From assembly GCA_023091665.1 (NCBI GenBank), contig JALJCQ010000004.1:992001-1056000 (forward strand): 64,000 nt of DNA, read 5' to 3'. Shown one piece after another: positions 45,053 to 55,793 of the stretch (positions are counted from its first letter, which is position 1; every line of letters starts with the position of its first letter). A program made the position numbers and the translations under genes. The notes beneath the pieces were generated by a model that searched no databases, was not told the DNA's origin, and saw only the letters and a program-made list of their open reading frames with translations. Source of the stretch: Pythium myriotylum (lineage: Eukaryota; Oomycota; Peronosporomycetes; Pythiales; Pythiaceae).

Positions 45053-45480
45053 ATGAAGCTCGGTAAGGCGTTGTCCGTGGAGCACATCAAGCGCATGACG
45101 CTGCGCACGGTGCGCGAGAACAGCGAAGGACAAACGGAGTTTTTGGCGTTCATGAACGCCCTCGAGAAAAACGACTTCGACGAGAACCTTTGCAAGCGCG
45201 AGTCCAAGCATCTGGAGAAAGTCATGACTGCAAAGGTACGTTGCTCTAAGCCAAGAGTCGGGAGCGGCTGGAAATGAGCATGGGAAGAAGATGCGAGTGG
45301 AGCGTTGCCCTCTATTAGCTTCGGTTGTAGCGTCTGCCCATTGACTTCTGCTGTTACATCCTAGAAGCGACTGTTGACTTACTCTATTCTCTGTAGGCTG
45401 CACGTCGCAACGCCGATCACCGGTCCACTCTTAACTTCCACGTTATTCGCATGCTCAAGGGAATGCGTCATCGCGGCTAA
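45053..45480 (+). CDS. Small basic protein of unknown function (88 aa)
   Basis: Two exons, 45053-45235 and 45397-45480, joined in phase 0 by a GTACGT...TGTAG intron. The product begins MKLGKALSVEHIKRMTLRTV and ends NFHVIRMLKGMRHRG; it is rich in Lys and Arg, with a predicted helical character and no transmembrane segment. Codon use and clean splice sites support a real gene. I do not recognise the family. It is divergent from the nardilysin gene (start 44903) with 149 bp between start codons. Confidence 0.6.
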
Positions 45481-45905
45481 ACTGAGGCAGTTTGGACAGG
45501 TTTCAATACATCATTACCTCATTGAACGTCAGACTCTAAGCGGAGGCTGTTTGCTCGCATCCCAGCCAAGTTATGGGGGCTACGCTTAGGTGGAGGATGT
45601 TACTACCCCGCCCAGTGAGAATAAAGACCGGAACACCATGTGAATGAACTGCATCGTCCTTGAGCAGGAAAATGCAAGACTGGAAGATATTAGGTTAGGT
45701 TGTTGAGCGAAGCTAATCCACACAGGGGAAGACATGTGTGATTGGTCAAAATTGTCTTTGGGATCTGGGAATTTGAATGTTTGAGCAGCAGTTGCAAGTG
45801 CAAGAGGGAACGGAACCACGTGCATGATGGAGGCACTTCGCGGCAGCTTGCTGGAGCACAAGGAAAACGTGGAAGCAGGTTTTAGCGGTGGCAAAATAGG
45901 TTACA
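45481..45905. other. Intergenic, nothing recognised
   Basis: 425 bp without a supported ORF; presumed 3' flank of the 88-residue gene and promoter of the D-box gene. Confidence 0.5.
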
Positions 45906-46866
45906 ATGGTGAGCAATTGTTGTCGCGCAATTTCGTTTGCGTACCTCACGGATTGCGTCGCTAGAGCTGCCCGGTAAAGCACGGACCCCGGGCACTAAAC
46001 AACCCTACTCGACCCCCAAGTCCGTCAAGGTGGGAGGCAGAAGCAGCAGCACGACAAAGAAACCCAGGTATAATTCACAACTTTATACGCGAAAGACAGT
46101 CTTGCTTATGTATGGAGTGGAATCCCAGACGCGCGCTTGGAGACATCTCGAATCAGCACCGCAACTCAGTTAGCAGCAAGAACGGCGTTAATGTTCCAAG
46201 CAAGAGCGTGCAGGAAAAAACTACAGTGAAACCAAAGATCAAGATTGCCGAATCTGCTTTGAAGAAGAGTGGAGTCAAGTTAGTGCGAGCCACAGTAGAT
46301 TCCAGTCTTTCACCTACGACCCCATCTCGCGACGTCAAAACTCCCAAAGAGAGTGCAGCCGCGTTGCTGTGTATGACAGTTGGATCTGATCCTTCGTCAA
46401 CCGCCCCAGCTAGTGAGGTTGAGGTAAATGTCAATAGCGCTTGTCTAGAATTCACGTGACTCACTGCGATGATCGCTCTCAGGATATCGAGTTCGCATAC
46501 GGTGGTCTACCCTCACATGGACTAGATCCAGCTTATCTCATGCGAATTCGTGAGGAGGTCGTGAGCGAACTATTGGACGACAAGCAACCAACCATCATGG
46601 ATCAATATGTGGTCGACGAGAAGTCTGAGACTAAATGGGAATCTGAAATCAGAATGTTGGCCTCTGGAGAAGCTCCTTCTCCTTGGTGGTCTCGTGAGTC
46701 TCCTGAATCATTTGCTGACACAACAACTTTCGTCGAGGAACCAGAAGCATCGAGCTTCGATCTTAGCGCGGTTGCACCAGATGAATGCGATCACCTTTTA
46801 CCAGAAGAAAATGATCAACTGCTCGATGAAATCTTGAAAGTTGAGATCCCAGTAACCATCGAGTGA
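45906..46866 (+). CDS. Destruction-box protein, securin candidate
   Basis: Likely exons: 45906-45908 (ATG only), 45967-46067, 46129-46423, 46483-46866, all introns 58-61 bp. The product is about 260 residues, basic and Pro/Ser/Lys-rich at first, acidic at the end. RRALGDISN is a perfect RxxLxxxxN destruction box; it is formed across an exon joint. A later DIEFAYGG is an acidic-I-E segment of the kind securins place in the separase active site. This layout (basic D-box amino part, acidic tail) fits securin, but cyclin-like or other APC/C substrates also have RxALGDIxN. No cyclin fold is present. The first exon is the weakest part of the model. Confidence 0.5.
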
Positions 46867-46989
46867 TTGCAAGTGATGATAACTGTATACTACTCGTAAC
46901 AAGAAGAGTATTCAACATAACCCACTCTGCTCAGCTTGCTTCTCAAACATCTACTTCGAAGTCCTCGTATAATTAAAGAACCTGTTCTC

Positions 46990-49900
46990 CTACCGTTGCG
47001 TGCAACTAGTTCTACTCTCGACCCGAACCATTGCCCGAAACGTTTCTATAGTTTCACCGGAAACATCAAGCCAATCCTCAATGCTCGTAAACCGCTCAAG
47101 AAGTAACTTCTCAGATTGAGCGCTGCGCGCATGCTGTTGTGGTGGGATAGATTGACCACACTTTCGTAAGCGGGTCACTTCGGATGCTCTTCTCGCAATC
47201 GATGGCGGGATCCCTTAGTAGAGCATCAGAATATCGCAAAGGCTGGGTCTGCAATTGTGGGAAATGCGTACCATTCGATAAAGCACATCCAAGCGCGTTA
47301 CTGTTGAATGCCACACCGTCTCGAAGTTCATAAAGGGGGGCTAATGGTCGGATAGAGTCCGAGGTACTCGTAATATCTGACGAAGCCATCATCGCAAACA
47401 CCACACCCCTCGGTTTGAACAGCAATTGAGCTTGACTCGATTCGCCCGGGGGACTACTGGCACTCCAGTCGTCTATATCATTTGACAAGGTGCTTCTTCG
47501 GAACATGTCCTAAGCATTCTTCGGTTAGCACGAATCGTGCTGTCTTTTGCTGCCATGGCCTTACCAAAAGGTGAGTTGTGACTACAACTCGGGGACGCTG
47601 CTGAATATTTTCCCCTGATGAGAGATGCCGAATTACCGACGTCTACAAAAAGATGAGTAAGCGGAGCCTCCATTAGCCGTACTAGGATTCCCACCAAGAG
47701 AGCAGTGCCATCGATCTCAGAAGTGCCCTTTCCAAACTCATCGATCAGAAATAATGCTCGACAGTGTTTCTCCTTGAGCATACGTGAAACCTGAGGTGGG
47801 ATATCACGAAAGAGTTGAATTATTGAATGCACCTTCCAACTGCCAACAAACCTGGTTGCAGTCTATTGTGAAAGAGCTTTGTGAAATGCTTGCGGTCTCC
47901 ATACTGTGGCATTGTAAGGCAATGAATTCCAATATACTGCCATCTCGATGCAAATCATCTACCTGTGAATCCGCGTCAAAATTTTGCTCACAGTTCCAAT
48001 CGTCGCTGTTTTAAGTTTTCGTGAGACTGTGCATGTGAGCGGCAAATACAGACTCAGGGAACCTTCTTTGGCAGGTACAAAAGCCCCAATTTGACTCATA
48101 ACTTGTATGAGACCGACAGTCTTCAGATACACAGATTTACCTGTGGAATATACATTAGCTTTGGGGAACATGTTTAACGAAAGGTGGAGACAGAGGACTA
48201 TAGCACCTACCAGAGCCGTTGTGACCGGTAATGATCAAGATGGTTGACGTGGATTTCAGGCTAATATCGTTTGGGATGAAATGGTCCACAATCAACTCTT
48301 GAAGTGGGTGACGAGCATCTGCGATTACGAAGTCCTCCGTCTCTGTAATGTGCGGCCTATGTAAATGTCTGAGTTAGCTGCTCGTTAACATGCCCCCCCC
48401 CCCCCCCCCCCCCCCCCCCTTCCCCAAAACACGCACCTCTTATGGTTGAAGGCCCGTGCTGCATCTGCAAGCCCCGTGACACAATCCAGCACTCCGACGA
48501 CTGAGACCATCTCTGTTAACACATAGCAGGTTGCCATCAAAGACCCAAGCCTACTTGGTCGGTGGTGTGTACTAACCAAAAATGGAGTGCTCGAATTGCA
48601 ACAAAGCTACTGTCACCTCCTCGACAAGCTCTGAGGGGATTGAGCTGAAGTAGAACAAACTATTACATTTTATCTACACACCTCTCTGAAGATCTTGGAT
48701 GAAGCCTGCATTCGAAGCCAGTCATGACACTGACAATACATGAAGGGATTGTAACTCACCGTAAATGTCTCCGACTGACGAATCAAGATCTCGACAACAT
48801 GCATCCTACGGAATTAAGTAACACTTCATTCGCACCAATGCGAACGAGTTCGCGAGGCCCACCTTGTAGTAAAACGCCGTGTCGTCTTCTTGAAACTGAA
48901 ACTCGAAATCAGCTGAACATGTGGGTACATCGCAGCAAATAACGTATCCAACTTGAGGAATATACTGGACGGTGATTCCTGACAGAGAAGGATGCGCCTC
49001 TTGGATTTGGTGGGCGATTTCAGTGAGTACCTATTTTACTCTCTCCACTTATGAGCATAATTTCATATCTCGGTCACATCAGAAACCCACGTTGTCTAGA
49101 TCCTCGTACTTCAATCTTGCGGTATCCAGAACTTCGGATACTCCGACCTGGATAGTTAGAGCCTCCTCTCGTAGACTTTCCTCGAAATCAATCACATTCC
49201 CCAACATGTTGCTGACGTGGACTATTGACCTTTCCTTCAACACCCCCGATACGAGAGTCGGAAGCACGGTCCCACTTCTTTCTGCGCATACTTTCTGAAG
49301 TAAAGACCTGGCAGCAGATTTCATCAGTAAGGTGTCATAGCCCAGTTGTGATCTCTTACTGGATAGTCAAGAAACTGGAGATCGATTCATTGAGTTTGCT
49401 CCATTCGCCTGGTGAAGCACACCGACCACGAATCCGTGTGAGGAGTTTTGGTACATCGCCGAAACTGCTCAGCACCACTTGCTTGAGAAGAGTAAGTATC
49501 GTCCAAAACACAAATTTGAAATGTTACCAACAATGGATTTGAGGATGTCCTCATTGTCTGATGAGACAAAAAACTCCACAGCATCGAGTCGTTCGTTGAT
49601 TGCCGCAGCATGAACAAGTGGAGCCAACATCCACTGTCGCAGCAGACCCGAGCCAGCCCGTGTGACACATCGGTTCAATAATCCGTAGAGACTGTTAAGG
49701 TTACCTCACGTTCAAAAGAAATGGCGTGGTCATAGACTCTAATGTTTGGATCCGCACCTAAACCCCTCTTTTGCTGCCCCCGTGTCCTATCAACCATTCA
49801 ATTCATATTCGGAAAACCAAAGACACAAGTCGCCCAGTGCAAACCTTCACGAGAGAGGGATGCGCCTCCTGACGGGAATCTCTCGATGTTAGTTTCTCGC

Positions 49901-51011
49901 GGTAAGATAAACATGGGAAACACCAACCCGGCTGAAGATCTGTAGTGATTGGAAAGCGTCACCGTCGATGTGCATAATCCCGTCCAAAGCGACACGATCC
50001 ACAGAAGAGAAGTGAATTGACGATCCAGCCTCGAGCTGATTCCCAATCTGGTCTCATTAAATGGTTCAACAAACTCATTGACACCTGTGAAGGGGAATGG
50101 GCGCACACCTTTTCAGAGCCCAAATACACCGTAAGAGCTTCCACAACAGGTCAATCGATGCCATTGATCACTAGATCAAAGCGAGCTCACCTCCTACAGC
50201 TCGGATGAGGGTCTTGTTCTCGAAATCAAAGTAAGTGCCAAGAAATTTGTAGACTTCACGCCTGTTTACACAGACTAAATTTTAGGCCATCCAACAAAAT
50301 GATGGATATAAGCGATCCAAGTATGACCTTGTCGTTTCATGGGTTGGAGAGTTTGGATCCCACCAGGTACCTCCAATTCGAACCCGTTCCAGCGCTCGGC
50401 AAGCACGCAAATAGTTGAAATCTAATGGATGTTGGGTCAGCAAATTCGGACCAATACAGTAAAATGACAGTCGATAGTGCCTTTATGCTATCATTGTGAG
50501 GCAGGAATTTTTTAGGACACATTAGAGGCCACTGATGTGCGAAGGACTCACCTTTTTAATGGTCACAGTAACATTCCAGTCGGCCTTTTCAGTCACGACT
50601 TTTAACGATTGAAGCAGTTCATGTGAAGCTGCATTTCGAGCGGATAGCAAGATTTGGTGCACGCCAAATTGTCTGCAAACTCGCTCAACTATCTGTAGTA
50701 CAAACAACGATGAGAACTCCACAACCAAACTACACAAATTGAACACGAACACAAACCCCAGTGAGATCGCGTTGCGAACCAATAGTGAGCTGCATGGTAC
50801 GCATTCTTGCGGTATCTGCATCGAAGACTGCCACACCAAGTTGCGCTTGATCGAGCAACAAAGCCATGATTACCAAGTCATTCTCTGGGGAGTAAAGCTG
50901 ATCCTCGCGCGCCACATCGTCCAACTAAGCTCGAGTAGTCGTGACCACCAGTTGAATAAATCGAGCACCAGGGCCACCCATCCTCACCGCGACATCGCTT
51001 TCCCACAGCAT
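46990..51011 (-). CDS. MSH5: MutS homologue MSH5 (meiotic crossover factor)
   Basis: Many short exons on the minus strand. The amino part has IMALLLDQAQLGVAVFDADT (near 50880). The middle has LNRCVTRAGSGLLRQWMLAP (near 49660), as in the MSH5 core. The ATPase has Walker A GHNGSGKSVYLKTVG split by an intron near 48230-48150, and Walker B LIDEFGKGTSEIDG at about 47710-47752. LAPLYELRDGVAFNSNALGC (near 47330) is the signature following the ATPase site. MSH5 pairs with MSH4 on meiotic recombination intermediates; it lacks the mismatch-reading domain. Presence suggests meiosis. The usual GPN of Walker A is GHN here. The probable start is ATG at 51011 with a first intron right after about eight codons; exon borders were not all fixed. 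Confidence 0.88.
48393..48419. repeat. C27 homopolymer in an MSH5 intron
   Basis: Twenty-seven consecutive C on the + strand, that is G27 in the MSH5 pre-mRNA. It lies 17 nt from the 5' splice site of an intron of about 80 bp (48436-48357), so it makes up a third of it. Confidence 0.95.
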
Positions 51012-51193
51012 GTTGTTGCCTGTTTCGCTCGCTTGCATGTTGAAGTGCGAGTTCCCGCCTCAACCCGCTAAGATTCTGGTCCACGGGTTCAAAGAACGAA
51101 CCCGTATCGTTTTTGACAGGTTTGATGGAGGCAAAATGAACACATTTGAATTTGGCGACAAGGGCAACCGTGAAGACTTGCTAGTGATCGGAC

Positions 51194-52175
51194 ATGGTGC
51201 GGGATCTGATCTATGGAGCTCTTATCGGAGATATGAAGCGGGAAGAAGCGTGCTCAACAATTCGCTGGTGTTTGGCTTTCGAGTAGGCTACGGCGCAAAG
51301 GACTGAGAACGTGATCACCTTGAAGGGATCAGTGGACATTGTGACGGAGTTCTTTTCGTACGGGATCAACAGGTTCGTTGCCATGCCCAGACGCTGCAAT
51401 GTGGACTTGTGACGGCTAACCAATGTCCATAGTATCTTGTATCAGCGTGGCATATATCCTCCGGAGAGCTTCAAACAAGAACAGAAATATGGCCTAAACA
51501 TGCTCGTTACCGATGACGAGAAGCTGAATGCTTTTCTAAAAAAGTTCCTGGAGCAACTGTCAGGTAATATCCTGCTTATGCAAGAAGTTGTCTCTGAGCT
51601 GCACCACTAATCTCTAGGATGGGCGATTGTTCAGATTGGCTGATGAGGGGCCAAGTGCAAAAACTCGTTATTGTTGTGACCGGCCTCGAGTCCAAAGATG
51701 TCCTTGAGCGGTGGGCGTTCGAGGTTCATGCTGAACATCACGCAGTTGGAGAGTGAGCAAAAGACAAACTCTAATTCCTTTGGTCTTGTTTTGTGCTGTT
51801 CACTAATTCCTTGTCATGCGCCAGAGCTACCCCTAAGAAACCCGTGAAGGAGATCATGTCGGAGATCCAAGCAATTATCCGTCAGATCACAGCGAGTGTA
51901 TCGTTCTTGCCGTTGTTGGAAGAGCGATGTACGTTTGATTTGCTGGTGTATACTGACAAGAACTCGGAGGTTCCCGACCTCTGGGAGGAATCGGATCCTC
52001 GGTACATAAAGGACCCCACAGAAGTACGCTTGCGATCATTCTCAACGAAGGTGAGAGAGCTGCCTCACAGTTGGCTGTTGGCTGGCCTTAACAATGTTTG
52101 TGCTTTCAACTTGTCAAGATCCACAAAGTGGACACAATGGTGACGTACAAGAATCCAGAGAATGACACCGTTTGA
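51194..52175 (+). CDS. MAD2: Spindle checkpoint protein MAD2
   Basis: Exons: 51194-51196 (ATG, tentative), 51287-51372, 51433-51563, 51635-51752, 51825-52050, 52119-52175. The HORMA domain fills the protein: GSVDIVTEFFSYGINSILYQ, QRGIYPPESF, VQKLVIVVTGLES, VIRQIT-type IIRQITASVSFLPLLEE, EVRLRSFSTKIHKVDTMVTY. It is about 200 residues, as in other eukaryotes. MAD2 binds MAD1 and CDC20 by wrapping its carboxy 'safety belt' and inhibits APC/C until kinetochores attach. It is head to head with MSH5, 182 bp between start codons. The identity is firm; the one-codon first exon is inferred because no in-frame ATG precedes ITLKGSVDI in the second exon. Confidence 0.93.
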
Positions 52176-52220
52176 ATTCTCAGTAGAAAAGATCCTCGTG
52201 AGGTTTCGCAGATACGTTTG

Positions 52221-53005
52221 CTACTTCGCTTTGCGTGTCTCGAACCGTGTCAACAAATTCTTGAATTCTTTCTCGAAGCCCTGTTTGTCGAAATACCCTT
52301 CAGCATCGAAATAGTTGCCGATGTACATATCTTGCTTCACGACGTGGTTCGGCTTGCCATTGAGAAGAATCTCAACCTTGTAGCTGGGTTCGGTGTATGG
52401 AAGGCTTGTTTTAATGACCACAGTTGGATAAGAATTGTTCTAAACGCGCATCCACATGTTAGTTGACTCCAGGAATGATATTGCTGAGACTGCTCTTTTA
52501 CTCACGGCCTTCGTCATGCGAACCAGAATGTCACGCTCCACAAAGACCGTGTAGGCCAGCAACAATGCATGGATGACGAAAAACCTGTGGAATCGGACAG
52601 AGTTTGAATGGGAAGCCCCAAAACTGAAGTCTGTTGGTCACGTACCCTATCACACACATGTAAATGAGGGTGCGCTCAGTGATGGCAGGAGTTCGGTAGA
52701 AGTGGGAGGCCGCAGCGATCGTGGACGCGACCACCATCAGGATGAGTTTGACATTGTCCCATCCATAGTGAACAACATAGTCCTTGCGCCCTTGGCAGTA
52801 TTCGACTATGGCATCGTCCATGATATTCCGCACCGCATTTTGGTCACCTAGCTCCACGTGATGAGCTATAAGCAGCAAGTCAGTTGTCGCCAGCTCCCAT
52901 ATGAAGGACCTATGTACATTGCTCCAACGCACGGTTCTCAGTAATTTCTTCTTCTTCGTAAGCATCCGATCCTTTGCGCTTCTCTGCGCTTTGGGACCCG
53001 CCCAT
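52221..53005 (-). CDS. SPCS2: Signal peptidase complex subunit 2 (SPC25)
   Basis: Exons 53005-52918, 52865-52646, 52584-52506, 52439-52221 give 201 residues. The SPC25 family pattern is clear: a short soluble start (MGGSQSAEKRKG), then LGDQNAVRNIMDDAIVEYC, two membrane segments (VKLILMVVASTIAAASHFY and LIYMCVIGFFVIHALLLAYT), and a long cytosolic tail with YKVEILLNGKPNHVV. The subunit is a non-catalytic part of the ER signal peptidase that helps link it to the Sec61 channel. It converges with MAD2 (45 bp between stops) and is head to head with E2F. Confidence 0.92.
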
Positions 53006-53177
53006 TGCCGTTAGATTCGAACTCGAGGACTCGGCAAATGACCCTGTTGACGTGGATGCTTTGTGAGAGCACTCTTGCCGAGTACCTCTGTTATGCCATA
53101 TCTTCTGACCTCCCAAATATGATATTGTGGCCTTGCGTGGAGTTGAATAACACCCACACCAAAGAGCATTGACAAGA

Positions 53178-54539
53178 ATGGTGAAGTCCAAGGCCGTGGA
53201 CGACGAAGCCAAGCGCAAGGCGAAGCGCGCAAAATCGAAAATGGACGACCCTGAATCGCCAGTGAGAGCGACAACTACCAGCGTGATCGGGACTCCGCAG
53301 TATACGCCTTCACATGCGGCAACCCCAGGTATTTCAACCTTGGTACGGATTTTGTATTGCGATGCCTGGCTGATGAGTTGCGCTATACATGTAGCGACGA
53401 TGGGTAGTGCAAAAGCCTCACCAGCTAGTCGATATGACAGCTCTCTTGGTCTTCTCACAAAGAAGTTTGTCGACTTGATTCAGTCGTCTACAACGGGCGA
53501 TCTCGATCTAAATAGCGCGGCTGTCTCACTGGGAGTGCAGGTAGGATGATGTCAAAGTTCGTCTACGCAATTTTGCAGAGTGACCTTAAAACGTGAAACA
53601 GAAACGACGAATTTACGACATTACCAACGTGCTTGAAGGAATCGGCCTCATAGAGAAAACTTCCAAGAACAATATCCACTGGAAGTATGTATCCATTTGG
53701 TTTGATAATTGAGTAGAGAGTGAGAAGTTTGATCTTCTCTTTGTGCAGAGGCGCGAGTACAAACCTAGGAACTTCCGAGAGTGTCCAAGATATGGAACAT
53801 CTCCTTCAAAGTATTGCTGAGCTCATGAAAGAAGAACGAAAGTACGATCAGCACATCAAAGCCGTTAGCCAAAGTATACGAAGACTTTACGAGGAAGAAG
53901 CCTTCGAGAAAGGTGGCTTTGAGAGCCTTTCGTATATCACGCACGATGATATGCGATGTATCGAAAGCTTCAAAGATCAAAGCGTAATGGCAATCAAGGC
54001 TCCCCCAGGAACGACGCTTGAAGTCCCAGATCCCGATGAGGGTATGCCCAGTGGCAAGCGGCGCTACCAGATCTTCTTGAAGTCATCAGGTATGGTTGGC
54101 AGATTTCCCCTGACCAGGTCTTTCCTGTTTTGGATGGCATTCGCATGCGAAACTTGCTTACGATTGCTCCCGTCTAGATGGTCCTGTCGATGTGTTCTTG
54201 GTTCGACAGCTTGTGGATGGTGACGATGGCAACATTTCATCACTCTCGGCTCCTACTTCAGTGCCCGCCAGCCCGGCAGCGTCACTTGATCACGTAAGAT
54301 GCCACTCTGTGTCGATGAATAGACTTTATTCTGATGCCCTGCTGTTCCCAAGAAATCGTACGATTCGGACAGTGGTCTTTTCAAATTGGCACCGCTGAAG
54401 GTACGAAGCCCATAGGCGAAGATTTGTTTTCTCTCTTTGTTTTACTAACTGTGATTCTGTGGTCTAGACGGATCCAGACTTTTGCTTCAACTTGGATGAG
54501 ACGGAAGGAATCTCCGACTTTTTTGCCGATTGCCCTTGA
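53178..54539 (+). CDS. E2F: E2F transcription factor with pocket-protein-binding tail
   Basis: Exons 53178-53328, 53395-53540, 53602-53684, 53749-54089, 54178-54293, 54353-54400, 54468-54539 give 318 residues in frame. The winged-helix DNA-binding domain is [20 protein letters not shown] through [19 protein letters not shown] (about residues 62-128). A coiled-coil dimerisation part and marked box follow ([31 protein letters not shown]). The end has [13 protein letters not shown], the motif by which animal E2F1-5 bind retinoblastoma pocket proteins. The protein should act with a DP partner at S-phase genes in the nucleus. It is a canonical E2F, not the two-domain E2F7/8 type. Confidence 0.94.
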
Positions 54540-54719
54540 TGGAGTTGTGAATTACTACTAGTAGTATCTTCTCAAGGTAAATTTATGCTGGGATTCTCCC
54601 TGCTATTTAACATGACACTTTGCTTGATGCTCGGAGTCGTCAATAAAGTCTCAAAAGATGCTCTAAATCATCAACTCATAAAGTAGACGCTCAATTCAAT
54701 GTCATTTCGCGCGAAGTAT

Positions 54720-55569
54720 TCATTCATTTGACCTTGAATCTGGAGTACGATTACTCAGAGCGAGAGCGGTATACTTCATACCGACACCAGCAAATTTCTT
54801 TTTGCGCTCTTCTGCTTCTTTCTTGCGGTCTTCGAGTTCCTGAGTTCTTTGGGCCCAATACACCTGTTTCTTGTTTCTTTCTTCGATCATTTGGCGAAAC
54901 TTGGATCCAGAGCGTGCGGACTCCACAGTTTCGAAATCATCTCCGTCATCACAAAGTATTTGCATGTTGGTGACCTGGCAAAGGAGTAAGCGTTCTTGCG
55001 AGTTCGCATTAACGGCAACTAACGTTTGCACGTTTGTACGCACCCAAACGTTGCGAAGCTCCTCGTTCTCAGCCTCGAGGTCAAGTATGACATCACCTTT
55101 TTTTGACACAATCGAAAAGCTTGCACTCCCTGAATATGAATGGAGCATCACATGAGATTTACTGATGAAAGAGTGACCAAATCGATAAAATACAATCGAA
55201 CCTTGTGCTCTGATTGTCCCCACGCCATTCACTTCAATTCTCGTCAGAGTCTTTGTCCCCTCTTGGGGTTTCCAAAGGAAACTAGTTGCGCGGTCAGCAG
55301 AACTGCTGCAATTGCCGTTACCAATGAAGAAGCGCGTACCACTGCTCATCGTTAGAGAGTCGTAGGTGTATCTTCTCCGATCCAGACTGAATGCCGAGGA
55401 TGAACTTCTTGCGTGTGAAAACTGCACCTAAAGCATAATCCCCGTGAGGAGTTATCGGAGGCGCACTAAGGCAGACACATTTGTGCGTGCCTTGATGTAG
55501 CACAAGGAGCCTATGCTGCTGCTCTTGCTGTGTGCGGCACTGCTCGAGGCAATTCAGTTGGTTACCCAT
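54720..55569 (-). CDS. Unknown protein, MGNQ start, PH-like part and coiled coil
   Basis: Two exons (55569-55340, 55281-54720) give 263 residues. It starts MGNQLNC, compatible with N-myristoylation at Gly2, with Cys7 and Cys11 as possible palmitate sites. A segment GAVFTRKKFILGIQSGSEKIHLRLSNDEQ and later VNGVGTIRAQGSIVFYRFG are beta-strand rich and loosely PH-like. The last 60 residues (EERNKKQVYWAQRTQELEDRKKEAEERKKKFAG in outline) are strongly charged and heptad-like, so probably coiled coil. I do not recognise the family. It could be a membrane-anchored adaptor. It converges with E2F (180 bp between stops). Confidence 0.65.
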
Positions 55570-55793
55570 GACAAAACGAACACTTTCCGCTCCGAGTCAA
55601 CAAATGTTCAGCACTGAAAGATTCGGTAAAATTACCGTATTATCCATGTCAGTACTGCACGTACAAAGCGTCAACGTCCAACATTGCTTCGATTTTATTA
55701 GGCCGCGCTCACTTAACTGCGATGTTGCAAGGGTGTGAACGTGAATGCAAGCTTGAGCAGTGTTCTGGCACCAGATGCAGAAGGCTGTTTGGT

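Noticed and set aside
46112..46459. D-box gene starting at the internal ATG (MEWNPRRALG)
   Set aside because: The sequence before it is a normal 61-bp intron; splicing KKP to RRALGDISN restores a longer frame with clean GT-AG sites. The internal start is kept only as a weak alternative.
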